64,000 nt of DNA from Phymorhynchus buccinoides (lineage: Eukaryota > Mollusca > Gastropoda > Neogastropoda > Raphitomidae): contig CM065712.1 of NCBI GenBank assembly GCA_017654935.2, positions 24,814,740-24,878,739 on the forward strand, read 5' to 3'. Positions within the stretch are counted from its first letter, which is position 1; the number at the start of each line of letters is the position of its first letter. Positions 1-11,900 of the stretch are shown one piece after another. A program made the translations under genes and the position numbers. Below the pieces are notes generated by a model. That model did no database searches. It saw only the letters and a program-made list of their open reading frames with translations, and was not told the origin of the DNA.

Positions 1-3000
1 CTGTTGTTTATAACATGACGGCCTACCAGCACTGTGGAGAGATCTACTATAGGGCGCACCAAGACATACAGGTAGGTGGTGTGGTATAGGTAGTGATGTG
101 TGTGACTGTTGTTTATAACGTGACGGCCTACCAGCACTGTGGAGAGATCTACTATAGGGCACACCAAGACATACAGGTAGGTGGTGTGGTATAGGTAGTG
201 ATGTGTGTGACTGTTGTTTATAACGTGACGGCCTACCAGCACTGTGGAGAGATCTACTATAGGGCCCACCAAGACATACAGGTAGGTGGTGTGGTAGATA
301 GTAATATCTGTGACTGTTGTTTATAGCATGACGGCCTACCAGCACTGTGGAGAGATCTACTATAGGGCGCACCAAGACATACAGGTAGGTCATGTGGTAT
401 AGGTAGTGATGTGTGTGACTGTTGTTTATAACATGACGGCCTACCAGCACTGTGGAGAGATCTACTATAGGGCGCACCAAGACATACAGGTAGGTCATGT
501 GGTATAGGTAGTGATGTGTGTGACTGTTGTTTATAACATGACGGCCTACCAGCACTGTGGAGAGATCTACTATAGGGCCCACCAAGACATACAGGTAGGT
601 GGTGTGGTATAGGTAGTGATGTCTGTGACTGTTGTTTATAACATGACGGCCTACCAGCACTGTGGAGAGATCTACTATAGGGCGCACCAAGACATACAGG
701 TAGGTCATGTGGTATAGGTAGTGATGTGTGTGACTGTTGTTTATAACATGACGGCCTACCAACACTGTGGAGAGATCTACTATAGGGCACACCAGGACAT
801 ACAGGTAGGTCATGTGGTATAGGTAGTGATGTGTGTGACTGTTGTTTATAACGTGACGGCCTACCAACACTGCGGAGAGATCTACTATAGGGCGCACCAG
901 GACATACAGGTAGGTGGTGTGGTAGATAGTAATATCTGTGACTGTTGTTTATAACGTGACGGCCTACCAGCACTGTGGAGAGATCTACTATAGGGCCCAC
1001 CAAGACATTCAGGTAGGTCATGTGTAATGTGGTATCGATAGTGATGTGGTATAGGTAGTAATATCTGTGACTGTTGTTTATAACATGACGGCCTATCAGC
1101 ACTGCGGAGAGATCTACTATAGGGCGCACCAAGACATACAGGTAGGTGGTGTGGTAGATAGTAATATCTGTGACTGTTGTTTATAACATGACGGCCTACC
1201 AGCACTGTGGAGAGATCTACTATAGGGCACACCAAGACATACAGGTAGGTGGTGTGGTATAGGTAGTGATGTGTGTGACTGTTGTTTATAACGTGACGGC
1301 CTACCAACACTGTGGAGAGATCTACTATAGGGCGCACCAAGACATACAGGTAGGTGGTGTGGTATAGGTAGTGATGTGTGTGACTGTTGTTTATAACATG
1401 ACGGCCTACCAGCACTGTGGAGAGATCTACTATAGGGCGCACCAAGACATACAGGTAGGTGGTGTGGTATAGGTAGTAATATCTGTGACTGTTGTTTATA
1501 ACGTGACGGCCTACCAGCACTGTGGAGAGATCTACTATAGGGCCCACCAAGACATACAGGTAGGTGGTGTGGTATAGGTAGTAATATCTGTGACTGTTGT
1601 TTATAACATGACGGCCTACCAGCACTGTGGAGAGATCTACTATAGGGCGCACCAAGACATACAGGTAGGTCATGTGGTATAGGTAGTGATGTGTGTGACT
1701 GTTGTTTATAACATGACGGCCTACCAGCACTGTGGAGAGATCTACTATAGGGCGCACCAGGACATACAGGTAGGTGGTGTGGTATAGGTAGTGATATCTG
1801 TGACTGTTGTTTATAACATGACGGCCTACCAGCACTGTGGAGAGATCTACTATAGGGCGCACCAAGACATACAGGTAGGTGGTGTGGTATAGGTAGTGAT
1901 GTGTGTGACTGTTGTTTATAACATGACGGCCTATCAGCACTGTGGAGAGATCTACTATAGGGCGCACCAAGACATACAGGTAGGTCATGTGGTATAGGTA
2001 GTGATGTGTGTGACTGTTGTTTATAACATGACGGCCTACCAGCACTGTGGAGAGATCTACTATAGGGCGCACCAAGACATACAGGTAGGTCATGTGGTAT
2101 AGGTAGTGATGTGTGTGACTGTTGTTTATAACGTGACGGCCTACCAGCACTGTGGAGAGATCTACTATAGGGCACACCAAGACATACAGGTAGGTGGTGT
2201 GGTATAGGTAGTGATGTGTGTGACTGTTGTTTATAACATGACGGCCTATCAGCACTGTGGAGAGATCTACTATAGGGCGCACCAAGACATACAGGTAGGT
2301 CATGTGGTATAGGTAGTGATGTGTGTGACTGTTGTTTATAACGTGACGGCCTACCAGCACTGTGGAGAGATCTACTATAGGGCGCACCAAGACATACAGG
2401 TAGGTGGTGTGGTATAGGTAGTGATGTGTGTGACTGTTGTTTATAACATGACGGCCTACCAGCACTGTGGAGAGATCTACTATAGGGCCCACCAAGACAT
2501 ACAGGTAGGTGGTGTGGTATAGGTAGTGATGTGTGTGACTGTTGTTTATAACGTGACGGCCTACCAGCACTGTGGAGAGATCTACTATAGGGCACACCAG
2601 GACATACAGGTAGGTGGTGTGGTATAGGTAGTGATATCTGTGACTGTTGTTTATAACATGACGGCCTACCAGCACTGTGGAGAGATCTACTATAGGGCAC
2701 ACCAGGACATACAGGTAGGTGGTGTGGTATAGGTAGTGATATCTGTGACTGTTGTTTATAACATGACGGCCTACCAGCACTGTGGAGAGATCTACTATAG
2801 GGCCCACCAAGACATACAGGTAGGTCATGTGGTATAGGTAGTGATGTGTGTGACTGTTGTTTATAACATGACGGCCTATCAGCACTGTGGAGAGATCTAC
2901 TATAGGGCACACCAAGACATACAGGTAGGTGGTGTGGTAGATAGTAATATCTGTGACTGTTGTTTATAACATGACGGCCTACCAGCACTGTGGAGAGATC

Positions 3001-6000
3001 TACTATAGGGCACACCAAGACATACAGGTAGGTGATGTGTAATGTGGTATCGATAGTGATGTGGTATAGATAGTGATATCTGTGACTGTTGTTTATAACA
3101 TGACGGCCTACCAGCACTGTGGAGAGATCTACTATAGGGCGCACCAAGACATACAGGTAGGTCATGTGGTATAGGTAGTGATGTCTGTGACTGTTGTTTA
3201 TAACATGACGGCCTATCAGCACTGTGGAGAGATCTACTATAGGGCACACCAAGACATACAGGTAGGTGGTGTGGTATAGGTAGTGATGTGTGTGACTGTT
3301 GTTTATAACATGACGGCCTACCAGCACTGTGGAGAGATCTACTATAGGGCACACCAAGACATACAGGTAGGTCATGTGGTATAGGTAGTGATGTCTGTGA
3401 CTGTTGTTTATAACGTGACGGCCTACCAGCACTGTGGAGAGATCTACTATAGGGCGCACCAAGACATACAGGTAGGTGGTGTGGTAGATAGTAATATCTG
3501 TGACTGTTGTTTATAACGTGACGGCCTACCAGCACTGTGGAGAGATCTACTATAGGGCGCACCAAGACATACAGGTAGGTGGTGTGGTAGATAGTAATAT
3601 CTGTGACTGTTGTTTATAACGTGACGGCCTACCAGCACTGTGGAGAGATCTACTATAGGGCGCACCAAGACATACAGGTAGGTGGTGTGGTAGATAGTAA
3701 TATCTGTGATTGTTGTTTATAACATGACGGCCTACCAGCACTGTGGAGAGATCTACTATAGGGCGCACCAAGACATACAGGTAGGTGGTGTGGTAGATAG
3801 TAATATCTGTGACTGTTGTTTATAACGTGACGGCCTACCAGCACTGTGGAGAGATCTACTATAGGGCGCACCAAGACATACAGGTAGGTGGTGTGGTATA
3901 GGTAGTGATATCTGTGATTGTTGTTTATAACATGACGGCCTACCAGCACTGTGGAGAGATCTACTATAGGGCACACCAGGACATACAGGTAGGTGGTGTG
4001 GTAGATAGTAATATCTGTGACTGTTGTTTATAACATGACGGCCTACCAGCACTGTGGAGAGATCTACTATAGGGCGCACCAAGACATACAGGTAGGTGGT
4101 GTGGTATAGGTAGTAATATCTGTGACTGTTGTTTATAACGTGACGGCCTACCAGCACTGTGGAGAGATCTACTATAGGGCGCACCAAGACATACAGGTAG
4201 GTGGTGTGGTAGATAGTAATATCTGTGACTGTTGTTTATAACGTGACGGCCTACCAGCACTGTGGAGAGATCTACTATAGGGCGCACCAAGACATACAGG
4301 TAGGTGGTGTGGTAGATAGTAATATCTGTGATTGTTGTTTATAACATGACGGCCTACCAGCACTGTGGAGAGATCTACTATAGGGCGCACCAGGACATAC
4401 AGGTAGGTGGTGTGGTAGATAGTAATATCTGTGATTGTTGTTTATAACATGACGGCCTACCAGCACTGTGGAGAGATCTACTATAGGGCGCACCAAGACA
4501 TACAGGTAGGTCATGTGGTATAGGTAGTGATATCTGTGACTGTTGTTTATAACATGACGGCCTACCAGCACTGTGGAGAGATCTACTATAGGGCGCACCA
4601 AGACATACAGGTAGGTCATGTGGTATAGGTAGTGATGTGTGTGACTGTTGTTTATAACGTGACGGCCTATCAGCACTGTGGAGAGATCTACTATAGGGCA
4701 CACCAAGACATACAGGTAGGTGGTGTGGTAGATAGTAATATCTGTGACTGTTGTTTATAACATGACGGCCTATCAGCACTGTGGAGAGATCTACTATAGG
4801 GCGCACCAAGACATACAGGTAGTGATGTGTAATGTGGTATAGATAGTAGTAGATAGTGATATCTGTGACTGTTGTTTATAACATGACGGCCTACCAGCAC
4901 TGTGGAGAGATCTACTATAGGGCGCACCAAGACATACAGGTAGGTCATGTGGTATAGGTAGTGATATCTGTGACTGTTGTTTATAACATGACGGCCTATC
5001 AGCACTGTGGAGAGATCTACTATAGGGCACACCAAGACATACAGGTAGGTGGTGTGGTATAGGTAGTGATGTGTGTGACTGTTGTTTATAACATGACGGC
5101 CTACCAGCACTGTGGAGAGATCTACTATAGGGCACACCAAGACATACAGGTAGGTCATGTGGTATAGGTAGTGATGTCTGTGACTGTTGTTTATAACGTG
5201 ACGGCCTACCAGCACTGTGGAGAGATCTACTATAGGGCGCACCAAGACATACAGGTAGGTGGTGTGGTAGATAGTAATATCTGTGACTGTTGTTTATAAC
5301 ATGACGGCCTACCAGCACTGTGGAGAGATCTACTATAGGGCGCACCAAGACATACAGGTAGGTGGTGTGGTATAGGTAGTAATATCTGTGACTGTTGTTT
5401 ATAACATGACGGCCTACCAGCACTGTGGAGAGATCTACTATAGGGCACACCAGGACATACAGGTAGGTGGTGTGGTATAGATAGTGATATCTGTGACTGT
5501 TGTTTATAACATGACGGCCTACCAGCACTGTGGAGAGATCTACTATAGGGCGCACCAAGACATACAGGTAGGTGGTGTGGTAGATAGTAATATCTGTGAC
5601 TGTTGTTTATAACATGACGGCCTACAGCACTGTGGAGAGATCTACTATAGGGCGCACCAAGACATACAGGTAGGTGGTGTGTATAGGTAGTAATATCTGT
5701 GACTGTTGTTTATAACGTGACGGCCTACCAGCACTGTGGAGAGATCTACTATAGGGCGCACCAAGACATACAGGTAGGTGGTGTGGTATAGGTAGTGATG
5801 TCTGTGACTGTTGTTTATAACATGACGGCCTATCAGCACTGTGGAGAGATCTACTATAGGGCGCACCAAGACATACAGGTAGGTGGTGTGGTATAGGTAG
5901 TAATATCTGTGACTGTTGTTTATAACATGACGGCCTACCAGCACTGTGGAGAGATCTACTATAGGGCGCACCAAGACATACAGGTAGGTGGTGTGGTATA

Positions 6001-6830
6001 GGTAGTAATATCTGTGACTGTTGTTTATAACGTGACGGCCTACCAGCACTGTGGAGAGATCTACTATAGGGCGCACCAAGACATACAGGTAGGTGGTGTG
6101 GTAGATAGTAATATCTGTGATTGTTGTTTATAACGTGACGGCCTACCAGCACTGTGGAGAGATCTACTATAGGGCGCACCAAGACATACAGGTAGGTGGT
6201 GTGGTAGATAGTAATATCTGTGATTGTTGTTTATAACATGACGGCCTACCAGCACTGCGGAGAGATCTACTATAGGGCGCACCAGGACATACAGGTAGGT
6301 GGTGTGGTAGATAGTAATATCTGTGATTGTTGTTTATAACATGACGGCCTACCAGCACTGCGGAGAGATCTACTATAGGGCGCACCAAGACATACAGGTA
6401 GGTCATGTGGTATAGGTAGTGATATCTGTGACTGTTGTTTATAACATGACGGCCTACCAGCACTGCGGAGAGATCTACTATAGGGCGCACCAAGACATAC
6501 AGGTAGGTCATGTGGTATAGGTAGTGATGTGTGTGACTGTTGTTTATAACGTGACGGCCTATCAGCACTGTGGAGAGATCTACTATAGGGCCCACCAAGA
6601 CATACAGGTAGGTGGTGTGGTAGATAGTAATATCTGTGACTGTTGTTTATAACATGACGGCCTATCAGCACTGTGGAGAGATCTACTATAGGGCCCACCA
6701 AGACATACAGGTAGGTCATGTGGTATAGGTAGTGATGTCTGTGACTGTTGTTTATAACATGACGGCCTACCAGCACTGCGGAGAGATCTACTATAGGGCG
6801 CACCAAGACATTCAGGTAGGTCATGTGTAA
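1..6830 (+). repeat. 103/105-bp tandem array of a PRDM SET-exon segment with its splice donor (~65 copies)
   Basis: About 65 head-to-tail units fill this stretch and continue beyond the left window edge. Two length classes occur: 105 bp (spacer ending in ATAGGTAGTGATGTGTG) and 103 bp (GTAGATAGTAATATCTG). On the + strand each unit encodes YNMTAYQHCGEIYYRAHQDI plus Q and then a consensus donor CAG|GTAGGT. That peptide matches the SET segment directly preceding the PGAEILVWYG exon at 8826, and both are in phase 0. Units cannot be read through, because the spacer brings an in-frame TAG (105-bp class) or shifts frame (103-bp class). They cannot be spliced to one another because the spacer is only ~45 nt. 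One unit (near 5625) has a 1-bp deletion. Long minus-strand open frames exist only because 105 is a multiple of three. Confidence 0.9.
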
Positions 6831-6953
6831 TGTATAGATAGTGATGTGTAATGTGGTATAGATAGTGCTGTGTAGTGTGGTATAAATAGTGATGTGTAAT
6901 GTGGTGTAGATAGTGATGTGTAATGTGGTATAGATAGTCATGTGTAATGTGGT
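6831..6953 (+). repeat. Short 24-26-bp tandem repeats at the array edge
   Basis: Units of the type GATGTGTAATGTGGTATAGA are shortened spacer-only derivatives of the 103/105-bp array lacking the exon part. The same repeat resumes at 8128 on the other side of a transposon insertion, so it was one block before the insertion. Confidence 0.8.
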
Positions 6954-8127
6954 CAGGCATGGGAATTGTCTGCGGATTTCCGCGAATTTTTTTTGGAAAT
7001 TGTTACTAAATACTTCGTTTTTGTTACTACAGTCGACCCCCTCTTTTAAGACTTTCAAAAAATCACGAAAAATCGGTCGTAAAAGAGGGGGGTCTTAAAT
7101 CAGGGGTGACCAAAACAATGCACTCAGTGACTCAATACACCGTATATGACGCACAGCACATGCATACACTAAAACTAAAACATGCTTTCTCCGTCATTCT
7201 TGAATGAAACATCCGCGGTCTAGCTAATATACGAAAACGAGCGAAAACAGAAAGTGTGCTCGACGGCCCGTGTTGCACTCACACACAAACTACACATAAC
7301 AACAGTGCAGACCTAATTTTCGCCATTTTACGCTTTGGCAGTTCATTTTCAGTCACAATTCGCACACACGGAACTTTTACCGTGCATGCAACTCGGCTGA
7401 CAAAATGGCGCCACACATACCGCAAATACGAAATCACGGCAAACGCTAATGCGCCAGCTGCTTTCATTTATCGGATTTTGTGAGTTGTTTGCATTCAGTG
7501 AGTGTTTCAGTGCACGCACTAACGCTGATTTATCAGATTGATAACGGAAAGGAGCTGCTTTTCAACTTATTTTTTACAAAGTGAGACCATTCACTGAGTT
7601 CCAACTTATGGAGTGTGACCGATCACCTAGTTTTAACTTGGGAGTTGACTTCGCATTTAGGCCTACGTGTGCACAGAGTTCGTAAAGATCGCGACTGTTT
7701 CAGTTCAAACTTTGATCATAAACTGCTCAGTGATGACACATGTGCATAAAAGTGGTGACATTTAGTGGTCAGATCGTGATATCGCTGATTAAATTCTTCA
7801 ATTTCGGCATGAGAACGGTTTGTTTTTACCGAGATTGACCTAACCACAGTGGTACCCCAGCTGTGCGTTTGGCTCGAACTGAGGCCGAGATGGTCAGAAT
7901 GTGTTGCATCGGTCGTAAAATCAACAAGATTTACGGTCGTAAAACGCGTTAGAGGGGGAGTCATAAATGAGGAGGCAAGTTTAGAAGAAAAACGATCCGT
8001 CATTCATATTTCAGTCGTAAAAGAGGGGAGATCGTAAATCGGAGGGCCGTTCGTGAGGGGGTCGACTGTAAATACTTCAATTGGGGGGCTTTTCAGAGTT
8101 TTTTGTCTCTGACAATTCCCATGCCTG
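6954..8127. mobile_element. TIR DNA transposon, CAGGCATGGG family, copy 1 (with nested insert)
   Basis: Perfect 17-bp terminal inverted repeats CAGGCATGGGAATTGTC begin at 6954 and end at 8127. Flanks read GTGGT (6949-6953) and GTGGC (8128-8132), an imperfect target duplication inside the 24-bp repeat; removing the element and one flank copy restores the tandem array. Without the nested element at 7030-8068 only about 135 bp remain, so this is a MITE-like non-autonomous copy. A second member lies at 13322-14289. The CAGG ends are reminiscent of hAT elements, but the target duplication does not look like 8 bp, so the superfamily is open. Confidence 0.85.
7030..8068. mobile_element. Nested TA-flanked element with 14-bp TIRs (pogo/mariner-like)
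   Basis: The ends are CAGTCGACCCCCTC at 7030 and its exact inverse ending at 8068, flanked by TA on both sides (7028-7029, 8069-8070). CAGT ends and a TA duplication fit the Tc1/mariner-pogo group. Subterminal motifs GTCGTAAAA and AAAGAGGGG recur at both ends (around 7077, 7914, 7934 and 8014). The 1.04-kb interior has no convincing coding frame, so it looks non-autonomous. It inserted into the CAGGC-family element and is therefore younger than it. Confidence 0.8.
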
Positions 8128-8600
8128 GTGGCATAGATAAGTCATGTGTAATGTGGTATGGATAGTCATGTGTAATGTGGTATGGATAGTCATGTATAAT
8201 GTGGTGTAGTGATGTGTAATGTGGTATAGACAGTGATGTATAATGTGGTATAGACAGTGATGTGTAGTGTGGTATAGACAGTGATGTATGATGTGGTATA
8301 GATAGTGGTGTATGATGTGGTATAGACAGTGATGTATGATGTGGTATAGACAGTGATGCATGATGTGGTATAGATAGTGATGTATGATGTGGTATAGACA
8401 GTGATGTATGATGTGGTATAGACAGTGATGTGGTATAGACTGATGTATGATGTATAGACAGTGATCTATGATGGGGTATAGACAGTGATGTATGATGCGG
8501 TATAGATAGTGATGTGGTATAGACAGTGATGTATAATGTGGTGTAGACAGTGATGTATGATGTGGTGTAGACAGTGATGTATGATGTGGTGTAGATAGTG
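8128..8600 (+). repeat. 24-30-bp tandem repeats, right side of the interrupted array
   Basis: About 18 imperfect units of the form GATGTATGATGTGGTATAGA continue the short repeat that stops at 6953. They are more diverged than the main array, as expected for the edge of an array evolving by unequal exchange. Confidence 0.8.
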
Positions 8601-8615
8601 ATGTTTGTGATTGTT

Positions 8616-8678
8616 GTTTATAACATAATAGCATACCAACACTGTGGGGTCTGTTACAGGGCCCACCAAGACATTCAT
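8616..8678 (+). pseudogene. Diverged last copy of the SET-exon unit
   Basis: 21 codons read VYNIIAYQHCG then VCYRAHQDIH, clearly related to the array unit, but one codon is missing in the GEIYY segment and the CAG|GTAGGT donor is replaced by CATGGGGTGA. It is the copy nearest the next exon and is probably not spliced. Confidence 0.7.
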
Positions 8679-8825
8679 GGGGTGATTTATGTGTAGTTTG
8701 ATTAGTTTTACTTTAAATATTTACCTCTATATGATTAGTTCAAACAAATACAAAATATATGTTGAACAAGAGATCAATTAATGGTATAACCAATATAAAT
8801 ATTTGTTTATGTCATTTTTAAACAG
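8679..8825 (+). other. Intron end with 3' splice site before 8826
   Basis: Unique AT-rich sequence without repeats. It ends in TGTCATTTTTAAACAG, a usable acceptor for the SET-end exon. Confidence 0.7.
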
Positions 8826-8931
8826 CCTGGCGCTGAGATCTTGGTGTGGTATGGTGCTGAATATGGTCGTGAATTGGGCATAATACGAGACGACGATGAG
8901 AAGACCCAGAGAAAGAGAAAGAAGCAGACAG
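8826..8931 (+). CDS. PRDM9-like: PRDM9-like exon: C-terminal end of SET domain
   Basis: This 106-nt exon starts in phase 0 after an acceptor (ATTTTTAAACAG ending at 8825) and ends in phase 1 at CAGACAG|GTTGGT. It reads PGAEILVWYGAEYGRELGI followed by IRDDDEKTQRKRKKQT. The LVWYG.EYG.ELGI string is the signature end of PRDM7/9-type SET domains, including the tyrosine-rich pocket that forms part of the active site in mammalian PRDM9. The tail is a charged linker. If the donor is ignored, the frame stops 39 nt downstream (TCC TGA), so the first donor copy is the only one that keeps the message open. The same exon tail and donor are then repeated about 60 times in the following intron. The upstream partner must supply a phase-0 end, as the CAG|GTAGGT units of the first array do. 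Confidence 0.85.
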
Positions 8932-11900
8932 GTTGGTACATCATCACCTTACAGTGTGTGTCCTGAACACCATGGTGAGAAGAGAAAGAAGCAGACAGGT
9001 TGGTACATCATCACCTTACAGTGTGTCCCCTGAACACCATGGTGAGAAGAGAAAGAAGCAGACAGGTTGGTACATCATGACCTTACAGTGTGTGTTCTGA
9101 ACACCATGGTGAGAAGAGAAAGAAGCAGACAGGTTGGTACATCATCACCTTACAGTGTGTGTCCTGAACACCATGGTGAGAAGAGAAAGAGAAAGAAGCA
9201 GACAGGTTGGTACATCATCACCTTGCAGTGTGTGTCCTGAACACGATGGTGAGAAGAGAAAGAGAAAGAAGCAGACAGGTTGGTACATCATCACCTTACA
9301 GCGTGTGTCCTGAACACCATGGTGAGAAGAGAAAGAGAAAGAAGCAGACAGGTTGGTACATCATCACCTTACAGTGTGTGTCCTGAACACCTTGGTGAGA
9401 GAAGAGAAAGAAGCAGACAGGTTGGTACATCATCACCTTACAGTGTGTGTCCTGAACACCATGGTGAGAAGAGAAAGAAGCAGACAGGTTGGTACATCAT
9501 CACCTTACAGTGTGTGTCCTGAACACCATGGTGAGAAGAGAAAGAAGCAGACAGGTTGGTACATCATCACCTTACAGTGTGTGTCCTGAACACCATGGTG
9601 AGAAGAGAAAGAGAAAGAAGCAGACAGGTTGGTACATCATCACCTTACAGTGTGTGTCCTGAACACCATGGTAAGAAGAGAAAGAGAAAGAAGCAGACAG
9701 GTTGGTACATCATCACCTTACAGTGTGTGTCCTGAACACCATGGTGAGAAGAGAAAGAAGCAGACAGGTTGGTACATCATCACCTTACAGTGTGTGTCCT
9801 GAACACCATGGTGAGAAGAGAAAGAAGCAGACAGGTTGGTACATCATCACCTTACAGTGTGTGTCCTGAACACCATGGTGAGAAGAGAAAGAGAAAGAAG
9901 CAGACAGGTTGGAACATCATCACCTTACAGTGTGTGTCCTGAACACCATGGTGAGAAGAGAAAGAAGCAGACAGGTTGGTACATCATCACCTTACAGCGT
10001 GTGTCCTGAACACCATGGTGAGAAGAGAAAGAGAAAGAAGCAGACAGGTTGGTACATCATCACCTTACAGTGTGTCCCCTGAACACGATGGTGAGAAGAG
10101 AAAGAAGCAGACAGGTTGGTACATCATCACCTTACAGTGTGTGTCCTGAAGACCATGGTGAGAAGAGAAAGAGAAAGAAGCAGACAGGTTGGTACATCAT
10201 CACCTTACAGTGTGTGTCCTGAACACCTTGGTGAGAAGAGAAAGAGAAAGAAGCAGACAGGTTGGTACATCATCACCTTACAGTGTGTGTCCTGAACACC
10301 TTGGTGAGAAGAGAAAGAAGCAGACAGGTTGGAACATCATCACCTTACAGTGTGTCCCCTGAACACCATGGTGAGAAGAGAAAGAAGCAGACAGGTTGGT
10401 ACATCATCACCTTACAGTGTGTGTCCTGAACACCATGGTGAGAAGAGAAAGAAGCAGACAGGTTGGTACATCATCACCTTACAGTGTGTGTCCTGAACAC
10501 CATGGTGAGAAGAGAAAGAAGCAGACAGGTTGGTACATCATCACCTTACAGTGTGTGTCCTGAACACCATGGTGAGAAGAGAAAGAAGCAGACAGGTTGG
10601 TACATCATCACCTTACAGTGTGTGTCCTGAACACCATGGTGAGAAGAGAAAGAGAAAGAAGCAGACAGGTTGGTACATCATCACCTTACAGTGTGTGTCC
10701 TGAACACCATGGTGAGAAGAGAAGAGAAAGAAGCAGACAGGTTGGTACATCATCACCTTACAGTGTGTGTCCTGAACACCATGGTGAGAAGAGAAAGAAG
10801 CAGACAGGTTGGTACATCATCACCTTACAGTGTGTGTTCTGAACACCATGGTGAGAAGAGAAAGAGAAAGAAGCAGACAGGTTGGTACATCATCACCTTA
10901 CAGTGTGTGTCCTGAACACCATGGTGAGAAGAGAAAGAGAAAGAAGCAGACAGGTTGGTACATCATCACCTTACAGTGTGTGTCCTGAACACCATGGTGA
11001 GAAGAGAAAGAAGCAGACAGGTTGGTACATCATCACCTTACAGTGTGTGTTCTGAACACCATGGTGAGAAGAGAAAGAGAAAGAAGCAGACAGGTTGGTA
11101 CATCATCACCTTACAGTGTGTGTCCTGAACACCATGGTGAGAAGAGAAAGAGAAAGAAGCAGACAGGTTGGTACATCATCACCTTACAGTGTGTGTCCTG
11201 AACACCATGGTGAGAAGAGAAAGAGAAAGAAGCAGACAGGTTGGAACATCATCACCTTACAGTGTGTGTCCTGAACACCATGGTGAGAAGAGAAAGAAGC
11301 AGACAGGTTGGTACATCACCACCTTACAGTGTGTGTCCTGAACACCATGGTGAAAAGAGAAAGAAGCAGACAGGTTGGTACATCATCACCTTACAGTGTG
11401 TGTCCTGAACATGGTGAGAAGAGAAAGAAGCAGACAGGTTGGTACATCATCACCTTACAGTGTGTGTCCTGAACACCATGGTGAGAAGAGAAAGAAGCAG
11501 ACAGGTTGGTACATCATCACCTTACAGTTTGTGTCCTGAACACCATGGTGAGAAGAGAAAGAGAAAGAAGCAGACAGGTTGGTACATCACCACCTTACAG
11601 TGTGTGTCCTGAACACCATGGTGAGAAGAGAAAGAAGCAGACAGGTTGGTACATCATCACCTTACAGTGTGTGTCCTGAACACCATGGTGAGAAGAGAAA
11701 GAGAAAGAAGCAGACAGATCGGTACATCATCACCTTACAGTGTGTGTCCTGAACACCATGGTGAGAAGAGAAAGAGAAAGAAGCAGACAGATCGGTACAT
11801 CATCACCTTACAGTGTGTGTCCTGAACACCATGGTGAGAAGAGAAAGAAGCAGACAGGTTGGTACATCATCACCTTACAGTGTGTGTCCTGAACACCATG

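Noticed and set aside
1..6830. Dscam-like cluster of mutually exclusive exons
   Set aside because: Spacers of about 45 nt have no room for introns, no clear acceptor exists per unit, and units encode nearly the same peptide, so exon choice would bring no diversity.
257..7058. Many long minus-strand open frames (up to 781 codons) with repeated RPIVDLSTVLVGRHVINNSH-type units
   Set aside because: They arise because 105 bp is a multiple of three. Variation is synonymous in the + frame but replaces residues in this one, and no start or domain logic exists.
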